Shown: positions 36,940 through 46,241, counted from the stretch's first letter. The stretch: 64,000 nt of DNA from Winogradskyella aurantia (GCF_002266855.1 NZ_NGJN01000005.1:124001-188000), one strand, 5' to 3'. Numbers and translations are program-made. The notes: a model not told the origin generated them from the sequence alone.

Positions 36940-37246
36940 AGAATTGTTTTGAGCTTAGGATTAATTAATAAGACATGCACAGCTTAGCCAAAAGCGTCAC
37001 AGCTACTATTTTTTACTAAAAATACGAAATACGATACAGATGGTATGCATATCTGCTTCATATGGTTTTAGAATTTTGAATTTCCCTAAAGACTGAATAT
37101 ATCCATTTCAGTAAAACCGTTCCCATAAACCGATAATATATGGCTTGTCATGTATTAAGGTTAATTGAGTTGTTGCGGCCAGATAGGGTTAATGGCGAAT
37201 TTTTACGAGGTATGACATGAATTTTTCGATTTGGTCATTGAAAAAT
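36940..37246. other. 307-nt non-coding gap between gapN-like gene and array copy 10
   Basis: No complete gene. It holds a small inverted repeat AATTTTTC / GAAAAATT (37220-37247) just after the stop of copy 10, possibly a weak terminator. In the minus frame 37189-37245 reads FFNDQIEKFMSYLVKIRH and a stop, followed in the same frame by other protein-like segments split by stops (see findings). A TATTTTTA element lies about 80 nt before the dehydrogenase start. Confidence 0.4.
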
Positions 37247-38023
37247 TTAGTCAGGCTTAATCATTTTATCAATGAGAGCTATCATGTCTATTATTTTCGT
37301 TTTAATATCATCTAATCGCTCACCTTGAACAATTCCATAAATCAAATAATTGGCTAACATACTTTCAAATTCCATAGTGTAAAAAAATTCATTTGGCAAC
37401 GACTGGAAATTTGAACTAGGTAACGGCTCTGCCAATAGCGATGCTGAATTCGGTTTAATAACATAGTTGAATGAATTTCTGTAGGGAAGGATTTTCATGT
37501 AAAGAGGTGTCTTAAAATTGTCATCTAGATAAATTAACCGGTTGTCTACCTCACTTAGTTCGTCCATATATCTGTTCCATGAGGAGATATGTTTTCTAAG
37601 TGATTTGTTTTGTATAATTTCCATCTTGCCTGTATTGAGTATTTCGTTCAAGGTTCCGAGTTCAGGATCGAATGTTGGTGTAAAGATGTGCGCCAGTAAT
37701 AGCTTTGTAATGCTGTCATTAGGAACCTCTGTTTTACTGTGAATTAGTTCCATAGCAGTAGAGTCATAAAATCGATACAAATTATTCTGCATAATTTTAT
37801 TGTCTAATTGTGCCATGGCAGAATGTAAATCTAGTCTTAGATTTATTAGCGTGTCTCGTTCAATATGTCTATCTAATCTATTTTGATTCCAATTGTTAAT
37901 TTGTAAGGCAATTAAGATTCCAATGACCACAAGGATAATTTCGCCAATGGCGTATTTGAAGTATTTGCCTGTTTTTCCTGTTTCCATGAGCCGAAGTCTA
38001 ATGTGTCGAAAAAATTTAATCAT
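37247..38023 (-). CDS. DUF6090 family membrane protein, array copy 10
   Basis: 258 residues; head MIKFFRHIRLRLMETGKTGK, TM about 23-43. Motif EILNTGKMEIIQNKSLRKHI followed by SSWNRYMDEL. The tail has PNEFFYTMEFESMLANYLIY. Its start is overlapped by the stop of copy 11 (ATGA). It is the first array gene after the dehydrogenase interruption, and a hairpin follows its stop. Confidence 0.88.
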   Translation of the reverse strand: MIKFFRHIRLRLMETGKTGKYFKYAIGEIILVVIGILIALQINNWNQNRLDRHIERDTLINLRLDLHSAMAQLDNKIMQNNLYRFYDSTAMELIHSKTEVPNDSITKLLLAHIFTPTFDPELGTLNEILNTGKMEIIQNKSLRKHISSWNRYMDELSEVDNRLIYLDDNFKTPLYMKILPYRNSFNYVIKPNSASLLAEPLPSSNFQSLPNEFFYTMEFESMLANYLIYGIVQGERLDDIKTKIIDMIALIDKMIKPD

Positions 38024-38772
38024 TTAATCTCAGAATTAATTAAAACTAAAATTTCTTCAAGGACTTGTGAAGCTTCTATTAATTTTGCTTTTAAGGAATT
38101 AACAAAAATAATTTTATTCTCAATCATGTTTTCAAACTCGGGATAATCAAGCAAGCTTCTGTTATCAATATCAAAACCAGATACAGGAAATTTGATATCA
38201 GGTCTTATAAGAGTTTCATCAGCATTGAGCCAGCTTCCTTTTTTAATTACAAAATCAATAAGCACATAGTCAAATTGAAGGGATGAATTCTCCTTTTTAT
38301 AAATATTATCGAGTTTAGGTTTCCAAAGCGATAATTTATTTCGTAAGTTTTCATTTTTGATGATGCTGAGTTTGCCAGAATTTATTAAATCGTCCAAAAA
38401 TCCATTTCGCGGGAAATATTGTTCTGTAGCACTAATAAAATTAACTAAACTGTCAAAATAAACTTCAGAGGTGGGTTTACTTTTTTTACCAGTGAATTCT
38501 AAAATTTTAAGATTTGCTTGAACCGTTCGTTTTGTTCGAAATATCAGAGAATCAATCTGAGATGTATTATATAGAAAATCTTCTTTAAGATTAATGAGTG
38601 CATTTTGCTCTTCAATATTAATCTTTCTTTCCTCATTCCAATTATTGATCTGTAAGGCAATAAGAATACCAATAACGACGAGGATGATTTCGCCAACGGC
38701 ATATTTGAGGTATTTCCATGTTTTTCCTGTTTCCATGAGATTGAGTCTTATCTGACGAAATAGCTTAATCAT
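38020..38772 (-). CDS. DUF6090 family membrane protein, array copy 11
   Basis: 250 residues; head MIKLFRQIRLNLMETGKTWK, TM about 23-43 with AVGEIIL. Motif DLINSGKLSIIKNENLRNKL then SLWKPKL. The segment PRNGFLDDLINSG resembles the block before the motif in copy 6. Overlaps copy 12 by 8 nt and copy 10 by 4 nt. Confidence 0.88.
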   Translation of the reverse strand: MIKLFRQIRLNLMETGKTWKYLKYAVGEIILVVIGILIALQINNWNEERKINIEEQNALINLKEDFLYNTSQIDSLIFRTKRTVQANLKILEFTGKKSKPTSEVYFDSLVNFISATEQYFPRNGFLDDLINSGKLSIIKNENLRNKLSLWKPKLDNIYKKENSSLQFDYVLIDFVIKKGSWLNADETLIRPDIKFPVSGFDIDNRSLLDYPEFENMIENKIIFVNSLKAKLIEASQVLEEILVLINSEIK

Positions 38773-39535
38773 TTTTAGGTTTCGTTATGGTTATAATGTC
38801 ATTGATAATTTCTGATGCTTTTTGATACCGCATTACGCGTTGTCTCATGTAGACTAAACAATCGTCAATGGCATTTTCAAAAGTAATGTCAGAGAAAAAC
38901 TTAAGGTGATCGTAGCTCAAAGTGGATTGTCCTTCTGTTATAAGAGTTCCAAAGGCATCCAAACTTCTTAATGAACCGTTTACTTTGTAATAGTTTAATA
39001 GATAGTTAAAACCAATAGTGGCATCAGCATCTTTATCTTCTATGTCTGTGGACACCAATGACCATTCATACAGTTTCGTTTTTAAATCTTCATTAGACAA
39101 ACCGCTTAACTTTCCGGAGTTCTCGAGATTCCTAAGTGTGTATTCACTTCTTTTCCAATAGGGATTTGTGATGGTCTCAAATAAAACACTATCCAATTTT
39201 TGTGAAGACAGATTAAGCTTTGGTTCCGGATTTATATTAGTAAGCACAAATGTTAGTGCCTTTTCTGCATTACCTAAAACGGTTAAAGTAGAATCTAGTG
39301 TTTTTCGGTTTTGTTGAAATTCTGCATGAAGTGTGTTTAATATTTTAGTTTCATTGAAAAGTTCCTTGCGCTCTTCATTCCAATTATTGATCTGTAAGGC
39401 AATAAGAATACCAATAACCACGAGGATAATTTCACCAATGGCGTATTTGAAGTACCTCCCTGTTTGGAAGGCAGGTTTACCTGTTTTGTTTTTTATCATA
39501 AGGTTATATCGGATTGTTCGGAAGAATTTAATCAT
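38765..39535 (-). CDS. DUF6090 family membrane protein, array copy 12 (with palindrome insert)
   Basis: 256 residues; head MIKFFRTIRYNLMIKNKT, insert GKPAFQT, then GRYFKYAIGE. TM about 31-51. Motif NLENSGKLSGLSNEDLKTKL then YEWSLV. Tail (SDITFENAIDDCLVYMRQ) is related to copies 3 and 23. Its stop overlaps nothing upstream: a 4-nt gap separates its start from copy 13. Confidence 0.87.
   Translation of the reverse strand: MIKFFRTIRYNLMIKNKTGKPAFQTGRYFKYAIGEIILVVIGILIALQINNWNEERKELFNETKILNTLHAEFQQNRKTLDSTLTVLGNAEKALTFVLTNINPEPKLNLSSQKLDSVLFETITNPYWKRSEYTLRNLENSGKLSGLSNEDLKTKLYEWSLVSTDIEDKDADATIGFNYLLNYYKVNGSLRSLDAFGTLITEGQSTLSYDHLKFFSDITFENAIDDCLVYMRQRVMRYQKASEIINDIITITKPKND
39455..39475. repeat. 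In-frame palindromic insert in copy 12
   Basis: CCTCCCTGTTTGGAAGGCAGG, imperfect hairpin arms CCTCCC/GGAAGG (one G-T type mismatch), within codons for KPAFQTGR. Confidence 0.65.
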
Positions 39536-39539
39536 ACGT

Positions 39540-40280
39540 TTACAAGTTTTGCTTTAAGTGTAGTTTTTGAAGCATTTCTTGAATATGTTGCATAACAATT
39601 TGACTTAATTCAAGATAGCGATTAATAGTATGTCGTTGATGATCGAGTAGATTAAAATACATAACAGCAAACTTATTAGGGTCAAGGTTGCCAGCAGTTT
39701 TTCGTATAATGGCACGATAGAGGTGGGTTTGGTCTGTAGGATATTGGGTGCTCAAATTGCTTAAAAGTTGAAGATAAAACGAGGAATTTAATTTTGAAAC
39801 TTCCAATTCAGCGTTTTGAACCCGATTAAGTTCCATTAGGCTATTGTTAAAAGCATTTGAAAAAAGATCAATATTACCGCTGGAGGTGAGGATGTTAAAG
39901 GTGTTGGTATTGTAGGTGTTGATGACACGAATCCCTAAAAAAACAGATTCTTTAAGATACTTAATATAGATGTCCTGTTCACTTAGTTCTTCTTTTTGAA
40001 TTAAAGAGAGATAGGCGTTCATAGCCTTCAGAGAAGCATGATTTTCATCTATTCGGTTTTGAAGTTGAATCGAATCCTTCGTTAAATCGTTGATTAAATT
40101 TTCAATGTAATTTGATTTTAGTTGTTTCTTTTTCTCATTATCATTCCAATTATTTATTTGTAGTGCAATAAGAATCCCTATGACTACCAGAATAATCTCA
40201 CCGATGGCGTATTTGAGGTAGCGGAAAGGTTTTTCTTGTTTTATCATATTATAACGGAAATGGCGAAAAAATTTAATCAC
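39540..40280 (-). CDS. DUF6090 family membrane protein, array copy 13 (GTG start)
   Basis: 246 residues. The start codon is GTG (GTGATTAAATTT) in the family position, not ATG. Head (M)[21 protein letters not shown] about 23-43, then [12 protein letters not shown]. Motif [19 protein letters not shown]. Its first eight bases contain the TAA stop of the unrelated DUF885-like gene upstream, so the array junction rule holds even for a foreign gene. Confidence 0.86.
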   Translation of the reverse strand: MIKFFRHFRYNMIKQEKPFRYLKYAIGEIILVVIGILIALQINNWNDNEKKKQLKSNYIENLINDLTKDSIQLQNRIDENHASLKAMNAYLSLIQKEELSEQDIYIKYLKESVFLGIRVINTYNTNTFNILTSSGNIDLFSNAFNNSLMELNRVQNAELEVSKLNSSFYLQLLSNLSTQYPTDQTHLYRAIIRKTAGNLDPNKFAVMYFNLLDHQRHTINRYLELSQIVMQHIQEMLQKLHLKQNL

Positions 40281-41955
40281 TACTTTGATTTTTAATGGTC
40301 TCTAAATGTCTGTCGCGACCAGTCATTTGCCAATGTCCTAAGGATATAGGAATGTTACCTATGCTGTTTAACGCATCAAAAAAGTCTTTGACTTTAAAAT
40401 CTTGTCCTACTGATTCTTGCTGTTGTGCATAGTCGGCTAGGGCACTTTCTAAAAGATACTTTCCGGTAATGTAGCTTGTGCCATAGCCTGGTTGTCTCAA
40501 ATAGAGATGTTGCTCAAAAATAAGAAGTTCTTTTTCCGTTTTCATCCAGCCTCTTGGTGTGTATTCGCTATGAATACCGCCAGCTTCCTCCATAGTCATG
40601 ATATTCGCATGGGCATATAAAGAGCCTAAGCCTCTTGCAGCGCGTTGTGCAATCATTATGTATACAATCTCTTTGGTTCTTGGACTGTCATCATACAAAC
40701 CTGCCTGCATAAATAGCTCTTCAACGGCTGTGGCTGTACCTTCATTTCTAGAATCGAAAATATTATAGAGTAGGGGGCCTTTTCTAATTTCACTTGGGTG
40801 GGGTTCATTCTCCATTCGTGCAAGTTCGAACCAATGGTAAAAATGGGAATATAAGGGTCTAGGATCATAATGCTCGCCAATGACAAAAAAATTACGCTCT
40901 GCTTTTGGTACATATTCACCCAAATGCTCTCTTAATGCAGGCTCAAAATAAGGTTTTACGGTTACGATATCCTGTTTGTCTAAAAAGTTAATTAAGCTAG
41001 CGGCAGCTTCATTTGCCATCTTATCATAAGCTTCTGGTGAATTCGCATCTTCCAATTTTGGGAGGTTTCTGTTACGGTGTTCTTCGAGTTTTAAAGCCGT
41101 CCATGCACGTGCTAATTCGCGCTTTAAGATGGTGACCTCGTTTTCCCAAGTTAAGGGTACCAGATGTACATTTTGTAGATACCAGGTGTAATGGTCTTTT
41201 CCGATACCTGAAGGACCTGTTTTAGTTTTTGATTCTGATTCTAACCAGTTCACAAAAGCAGTCGTTGCTGTAATAGCCGTATCAATAACTGCTAGGATTT
41301 CTGAGTCGTTCTGAAGTTCGGGTTTAGATTTTAAATCGTTTAGTACCCCACGTTGCTCTTTAATATCCCGAATACCAGTAATCCATAAGTCTTTAGCATT
41401 ACCGGTTAAGTTTTGTTTGGCTTGTTTGTATAGAGGTGGTATGACTTGTAACTCATGTAGAAATCGTTCGCGTTCATCTGAGGATAGGGGAAAGGTATAG
41501 GTCCATAACTCGGTGGTAGCATGGTTTGTTGGTCCTTCATGGGCCGGTACATCGCTCTTATAGGTCCAAATATTTTTGTAAAATGCCGGATCACGTTCCC
41601 AAGGTTTTAAAATATGATAGTTAAAGTCGTAACCATTCATTTCTGCCCAAACAATCATCCAATCCACTTTTTTATCTACCGCCCAACTTGTGGTATCTAT
41701 AGCTTTTAATTGCTGTTGTAAGTCTTTAAATTGAGGCCAGCGCTTTTCAAAAGTTGCTTTGGTGTAATCTGGTGCCTTGTCTCTAAGAGGTGGTGTTTCA
41801 AAGTTTCGCCACTGTTTAAAGAGTTTAACTAAGTCGTCATAGCTATTAGATTGATAGGCCTGAGAGGCTATTGGTTGATTGGGGTCGACCTTTTCCGAAT
41901 TGTCACAGCTCAAGGCTAATAAACAAAAGCAAAGTCTAATTAATATATGTTTCAT
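40273..41955 (-). CDS. DUF885-like exported lipoprotein
   Basis: 560 residues with a lipoprotein signal ([14 protein letters not shown], Cys16). The body is helical with [20 protein letters not shown] and [19 protein letters not shown], a pattern of the DUF885 metallopeptidase-like family. The usual HExxH zinc motif of that family is not seen; at the equivalent place it reads [14 protein letters not shown], so it may lack peptidase activity. It lies inside the DUF6090 array in the same direction, overlapping copy 13 by 8 nt and followed upstream by a remnant region. Confidence 0.65.
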   Translation of the reverse strand: MKHILIRLCFCLLALSCDNSEKVDPNQPIASQAYQSNSYDDLVKLFKQWRNFETPPLRDKAPDYTKATFEKRWPQFKDLQQQLKAIDTTSWAVDKKVDWMIVWAEMNGYDFNYHILKPWERDPAFYKNIWTYKSDVPAHEGPTNHATTELWTYTFPLSSDERERFLHELQVIPPLYKQAKQNLTGNAKDLWITGIRDIKEQRGVLNDLKSKPELQNDSEILAVIDTAITATTAFVNWLESESKTKTGPSGIGKDHYTWYLQNVHLVPLTWENEVTILKRELARAWTALKLEEHRNRNLPKLEDANSPEAYDKMANEAAASLINFLDKQDIVTVKPYFEPALREHLGEYVPKAERNFFVIGEHYDPRPLYSHFYHWFELARMENEPHPSEIRKGPLLYNIFDSRNEGTATAVEELFMQAGLYDDSPRTKEIVYIMIAQRAARGLGSLYAHANIMTMEEAGGIHSEYTPRGWMKTEKELLIFEQHLYLRQPGYGTSYITGKYLLESALADYAQQQESVGQDFKVKDFFDALNSIGNIPISLGHWQMTGRDRHLETIKNQSSD

Positions 41956-42010
41956 TGGTTGGTTTTTAATAGTTTTAATTTTTCAAATAATCGTTTTTAA
42001 TAGGGTTTAT

Positions 42011-42216
42011 CTAACACATATTAATCTGTAAAGCAATTAGAACCCCAATAACCACATAGAGAATTTTAACAATGGCGTATTTAAGGTATTTACTTGTAAG
42101 GCCAATAAAATACCCACCATCACTGGTATTATTTCACCTATCGCATATTTAAGGTATCGTCCCATTTGGTTTTGCTTAATTAATGAACGACGCGTATTAC
42201 GCAAAAATTCAATCAT
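42011..42216 (-). pseudogene. Recombinant double-head DUF6090 remnant
   Basis: From ATG 42216 (overlapping the stop of copy 14 in ATGATTGA) the frame reads MIEFLRNTRRSLIKQNQMGR, then [20 protein letters not shown], i.e. head and TM, to a TAA at 42037. In another frame the following bases give a second TM block, SKYLKYAIVKILYVVIGVLI, ending at TAG 42011-42013. Two homologous heads joined out of frame with all ectodomain lost is the expected product of unequal recombination between array units. 41956-42010 holds nothing else recognised. Confidence 0.8.
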
Positions 42217-42970
42217 GGTTGAGTAGTTCTTTCTTTAATAATGCGTTTAGAGCTTTTGTATCGTGGATGAGGGTGTTTAACATAGTTATAGCATCCTTTT
42301 TAATCCAATAATGCGTAGCGATTATATTGATATAGTCCAATCTATTGTCACGTAATTCTTGGGCTAATTTATTATAAGGGGTTGTTGGAAATAGAAAACT
42401 CGAAGCAGGTTCAAAACGCATAATGCTATGCTCATAAGTGAAGGCCCCATCTACAGGAAGGGCCCATTCAGTGCTCACCCGTATTCGTTCTTTGACTTCC
42501 TCTTGTTTTGCATATAGTTTTACGAGGCTGTCTCGCAGATTGCTGTTTCTAATAACCTTAAGGTTGCCCGTACTCGACAAATCATCAAAGGTTGAGGTAG
42601 AGGAGGAAAAATTGGGATAGATACTACCCGTTTGAAAATAGGTGTTAGCGCGTTCGACTAAAAGAGAATCACTAGAATCACTTTTTTTTAAAGCTTCACT
42701 AAACCTTATAATAGTTTCTATGCCTAGTTTTATGCGGTTAATCTCTGCATTAAACGTCGTAATATTCTCGTTGGTTTCAACCAGAAGACGATTGAGATAG
42801 AGACCCTCCTCAATGACAGCTTTTCTTTCCTCATTCCAATTATTTATCTGTAAGGCTATTAAAATACCAATGACCACAAGGAGAATTTCACCAATGGCAT
42901 AGAAGCCGTATTTCGAAATTTTATTCTCGTAGAGCAGTTGCTGCCGAATCCGGCGAAAAATTTTAATCAT
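42209..42970 (-). CDS. DUF6090 family membrane protein, array copy 14
   Basis: 253 residues; head MIKIFRRIRQQLLYENKISK, TM about 23-43 with the distinct YGFYAIGEILLVV in place of [13 protein letters not shown]. Motif DLSSTGNLKVIRNSNLRDSL. The ectodomain is shorter in its middle and ends MLNTLIHDTKALNALLKKEL. 127 nt separate it from copy 15, the largest gap in this part of the array, where I see no gene. Confidence 0.87.
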   Translation of the reverse strand: MIKIFRRIRQQLLYENKISKYGFYAIGEILLVVIGILIALQINNWNEERKAVIEEGLYLNRLLVETNENITTFNAEINRIKLGIETIIRFSEALKKSDSSDSLLVERANTYFQTGSIYPNFSSSTSTFDDLSSTGNLKVIRNSNLRDSLVKLYAKQEEVKERIRVSTEWALPVDGAFTYEHSIMRFEPASSFLFPTTPYNKLAQELRDNRLDYINIIATHYWIKKDAITMLNTLIHDTKALNALLKKELLNHD

Positions 42971-43097
42971 TTACTTCCTTTAGGTTGAAAGTAAATTAGG
43001 TCAATGGTTGTAGTTGAGGTTGCTAACCCTAAAGATATTAAAATGCTATCAGTTGTTCGTTCATCTGATTTTAATTTCTTGGGATTTGAAATATATT

Positions 43098-43862
43098 TTA
43101 TTGATTTAGGTAGTTTTCTATACGTTTTGATAAGACTAGGTTCGATGCTTTATAGGTGCTTAAATTGTCAAAAACCAAAGCACTTTGGTGCAGCAGACCT
43201 ACTAAAAAGTTGAGGACTTCAGGTTCCTTAACAAATGTTTTAAAATCGGTTTCAAAGGTGTTTTTCAATTCCAATCGATAATTAGGAATACTTTGGTAAT
43301 TTGTGCTTGTTCTAAGTTTATCTAGTGGAACGAATGTGCTCGATTGGTTAAAGTTAAAGCTTCCTGCTTTTTGTTGATAAACCTCCAAAGACCATTCAAG
43401 GAATTGGCGTGAATAATAACTAATAATAGCTTCGGGAATGCTGTTGTCTTTGATTTTTTGAAGTAGGCCACTTCCATACAGGGTTTGATAATTCGTATTG
43501 AATTTAGAAAATTTACGATATTCGAAAGCGTTTAGAAAATATTGACCTAATTCTTCATTGCTGTAGTTTGCTTTACCTTGTTGGAAAAGGATAATATGTT
43601 GAACGCCCTCCATTATAGTGCTGTAATAGGCAATTAAATAATCGATACGTTCTGCTTCCAACTTTAAATCGGCTTGAATACCGATTAACAGTTCTTCTGT
43701 TACTATTTTTTCTTGAGCGTCTTCCTTTTGAATATTTAATTGAAGCGCGATAAGAATACCAATAACCACAAGTACAATTTCGCCGATGGCATATTTAAGA
43801 TATTTAGCAGTCTTATTTCGATTCATAAGGTCGTATCTAATCTTTCTAAAGAACTTAATCAT
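43098..43862 (-). CDS. DUF6090 family membrane protein, array copy 15 (altered TM exit)
   Basis: 254 residues; head MIKFFRKIRYDLMNRNKTAK. The TM ([20 protein letters not shown]) is followed by QLNIQKEDAQ where all other copies have (L)QINNWNxxR or close, so the conserved Trp-Asn is lost. Motif LYGSGLLQKIKDNSIPEAII then SYYSRQ. The tail is short (SNLVLSKRIENYLNQ). It overlaps copy 16 by 4 nt. Confidence 0.87.
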   Translation of the reverse strand: MIKFFRKIRYDLMNRNKTAKYLKYAIGEIVLVVIGILIALQLNIQKEDAQEKIVTEELLIGIQADLKLEAERIDYLIAYYSTIMEGVQHIILFQQGKANYSNEELGQYFLNAFEYRKFSKFNTNYQTLYGSGLLQKIKDNSIPEAIISYYSRQFLEWSLEVYQQKAGSFNFNQSSTFVPLDKLRTSTNYQSIPNYRLELKNTFETDFKTFVKEPEVLNFLVGLLHQSALVFDNLSTYKASNLVLSKRIENYLNQ

Positions 43863-44641
43863 ATGGCCTGACGTTTATTCAGTTCTTGGTCAATCAAATC
43901 GATAAGGGCTACAACATCTGATTTAAGTCCCTTGTAATGAAAATTAATGTAAAGGTCAGTCCAGTTTCTATTGGTTTTCAGGTAGTACATAAATTCTTCA
44001 TCCTTTTTAAGTAATTCAAAATCAATAGGTCTCAGAGACCCAACAAAATCACCTGAAATGATATCATAATCGACACCTCCTTCGAATCTAAGCGGAAAAA
44101 TTTCTTGAATCCCTAAAAAGTAGTTTTTAGCATAGTCATCTTCAGCAATACCAAAAAACCTGTAACGCGAGTCATAAACATCTATAATTTTCTTTCGTAG
44201 TTTCTGATTTGAAATGATATTAACACCTTTGGCTTTTAAGGATTCAAAAGCACTAGAAGAATACACAAAACGAGTCACAAAAAATGCCTTAGCAAAGAGT
44301 TCAGATAGCGCATCTTCATGTATTTGGTTTGAGGATGTCATGAGTTCTAAAATTGAATCGCAGGCTAAAAGACTTGCTTGGTGTTTTGCAATATTATAGT
44401 TTATATCGGCCAAGTCAGTAGTCAAGGATGTTTTAAAAGAACGCAGCATTTCAAGCTCAAAGGCTCTTTCTTTTCTAGTTTCATTCCAATTATTAATCTG
44501 AAGCGCAATGAGAATACCTATGACCACGAGAATAATTTCGCCAATGGCGTATTTGAAGTACCTCCCTGTTTGGGAGGCAGGTTTGGATGTTTGATTTTTC
44601 ATAAGCAAGTTTTTACGAATATGTCTGAAGAACTTAATCAT
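43859..44641 (-). CDS. DUF6090 family membrane protein, array copy 16 (with palindrome insert)
   Basis: 260 residues; head MIKFFRHIRKNLLMKNQT, insert SKPASQT, GRYFKYAIGE; TM about 31-51. Motif LKAKGVNIISNQKLRKKIID, with Lys-Gly in place of Ser-Gly, then VYDSRYRF. The tail (FMYYLKTNRNWTDLYINFHY) is like that of copy 22 (FLMLLKQAKKYRDYKIRRYD). Abuts copy 17 with no gap. Confidence 0.87.
   Translation of the reverse strand: MIKFFRHIRKNLLMKNQTSKPASQTGRYFKYAIGEIILVVIGILIALQINNWNETRKERAFELEMLRSFKTSLTTDLADINYNIAKHQASLLACDSILELMTSSNQIHEDALSELFAKAFFVTRFVYSSSAFESLKAKGVNIISNQKLRKKIIDVYDSRYRFFGIAEDDYAKNYFLGIQEIFPLRFEGGVDYDIISGDFVGSLRPIDFELLKKDEEFMYYLKTNRNWTDLYINFHYKGLKSDVVALIDLIDQELNKRQAI
44561..44581. 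repeat. In-frame palindromic insert in copy 16
   Basis: CCTCCCTGTTTGGGAGGCAGG, perfect 6-bp arms CCTCCC/GGGAGG, within codons for KPASQTGR. Confidence 0.7.
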
Positions 44642-45409
44642 TTATTGGATTTTTTCAATTTCAGCTTTCAATAATTTTATAATGCTATCATTAACTATAT
44701 TAAAAGCAAGATTTTTTCTTTTCATATTATTTAGGAGAAACATTTTATTGTCTACCATGCTTTCAAATTTTCTACTTTTTAAAATAACTCTGTTATCAAA
44801 TTGAGATAATTTACTTTTTCCAATCCTTTCTTTTATTGGGGCAAACCTGTAATCTATCTGCCTCAAAGAAATATTGTCATACAGAAATGGTACGAAATTG
44901 TTTGATCCATCTAAATTCTCTACATCCTCGGTTCTTTTGATATCTGAATATAAACTTGGTATTTGATATAAATAATCACGAAGGCTGTCGGATAATATTA
45001 ATGATAATTGACCAGAGTTTAAGGCCTCGTTAAGAGTTGATCCTTTGTAAATTAAATCTGGTGAAGTTAGTATAGAGTAAATTAGTGTATCAATTGTTTT
45101 TTCACCAGTATGAGCAGGCTTAGTCCCAATAAATCCCAAAAGTGTTTCACAATCCTTCATTAAGGATTCTATGGATTCTAAATTTTCTTCAACTGCTTTT
45201 TTATTTTTTTGGCTTTCAAAAAGTAGCCTTCCCATCAGATTTTTATTCGCCTTGATATCATTTCTGTCATTATTCCAATTATTGACTTGTAAGGCGATAA
45301 GAATTCCAATAACAACAAGAATAATTTCGCCTACGGCATATTTAAAGTATCGTCCTGTTTGATTTTTCATAATAAGGTTTTGACGGTTGCGACGGAAGAA
45401 TTTAATCAT
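44642..45409 (-). CDS. DUF6090 family membrane protein, array copy 17
   Basis: 255 residues; head MIKFFRRNRQNLIMKNQTGR without the insert, so it shows the uninterrupted form of the NQTGRYFKY junction. TM about 23-43 (AVGEIILVV...LQVNNWN). Motif ALNSGQLSLILSDSLRDYL, then YQIPSLYSD. The tail carries VDNKMFLLNNMKRKN. Overlaps copy 18 by 8 nt. Confidence 0.88.
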   Translation of the reverse strand: MIKFFRRNRQNLIMKNQTGRYFKYAVGEIILVVIGILIALQVNNWNNDRNDIKANKNLMGRLLFESQKNKKAVEENLESIESLMKDCETLLGFIGTKPAHTGEKTIDTLIYSILTSPDLIYKGSTLNEALNSGQLSLILSDSLRDYLYQIPSLYSDIKRTEDVENLDGSNNFVPFLYDNISLRQIDYRFAPIKERIGKSKLSQFDNRVILKSRKFESMVDNKMFLLNNMKRKNLAFNIVNDSIIKLLKAEIEKIQ

Positions 45410-46232
45410 TATTGGTTAGATAATTTTCAATGGATGATTTGAGTTTTTCTGAACTATCTGAAAGCAGTTTTAATTGATACATGATGCCCTGAATGTTTTG
45501 AGCCTTTTGTCTTAAGGTGTTAATTATAAAAATATTATTCTTATAATCTTCCAGAGACTTTTCTTCAATATTATAGTCTGAATACTCTACAAGTTTTTCT
45601 TCTTGAAAATCAAAATCCAAATCAGGAAGCTTTATTCCAATTTCTTGGATATATTTTGAAACGTATGCAAATGGTTTATAATCAAAACTTAAAATATATG
45701 GAGCTGTAATGTTTCTCGTGTAATCACTAAGTGCAGAATACCAACCCTCGTAATCAATAGTATAATATTTTACGATTTCATCATTTAAGGATTTATTTCT
45801 AATTAATCCCAATTGGCTGGAAGCTTTAATGTTCTCAAAAGTTGTGGTATTCAATGCCAGACCACCAACAGCTAAAATTGAATTATAATGTTTAAAAAAT
45901 GTTTCCTTATTTGCTTTTTTTCTGTTCGCTAAAATATCCAGACATTCTATATAATTATTGAAATCTATTTTTTTTGATTTTAATTCAATCTCTATGAAAC
46001 CTATATCAGAATTTAGATCAGTTAAAAAACTATTTAAGATAATTCTTTCCTTAATTTGATTCTTTCTGTTTTCATTCCAACTGTTAATCTGAAGTGCAAT
46101 GAGAATTCCAATAACCACAAGTATAATTTCACCTATGGCGTATTTGAAGTACCTCCCTGTTTGGGAGGCAGGTTTGGATGTTTGATTTTTCATAATAAGG
46201 TTTTGACGGATGTGACGGAAGAATTTAATCAT
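45402..46232 (-). CDS. DUF6090 family membrane protein, array copy 18 (with palindrome insert)
   Basis: 276 residues, the longest copy. Head MIKFFRHIRQNLIMKNQT, insert SKPASQT, TM about 31-51 (LQINSWNENR). Motif IKASSQLGLIRNKSLNDEIV, with Ser-Ser, then KYYTIDYEGWYSAL, a YY-type ending. A DLDFDFQEEKLVEY acidic segment follows. 9 nt separate it from copy 19. The first 42 bases of the gene equal those of copies 20 and 21 apart from a single base. Confidence 0.88.
   Translation of the reverse strand: MIKFFRHIRQNLIMKNQTSKPASQTGRYFKYAIGEIILVVIGILIALQINSWNENRKNQIKERIILNSFLTDLNSDIGFIEIELKSKKIDFNNYIECLDILANRKKANKETFFKHYNSILAVGGLALNTTTFENIKASSQLGLIRNKSLNDEIVKYYTIDYEGWYSALSDYTRNITAPYILSFDYKPFAYVSKYIQEIGIKLPDLDFDFQEEKLVEYSDYNIEEKSLEDYKNNIFIINTLRQKAQNIQGIMYQLKLLSDSSEKLKSSIENYLTNND
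46152..46172. repeat. In-frame palindromic insert in copy 18
   Basis: CCTCCCTGTTTGGGAGGCAGG, identical to the insert in copies 16, 20 and 21. Confidence 0.7.
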
Positions 46233-46241
46233 ATAAAAAGC

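Noticed and set aside
43004..43213. Plus-strand ORF of 69 codons overlapping copy 15
   Set aside because: It lies mostly opposite a convincing array gene and its protein has no family-like pattern; a shadow frame.
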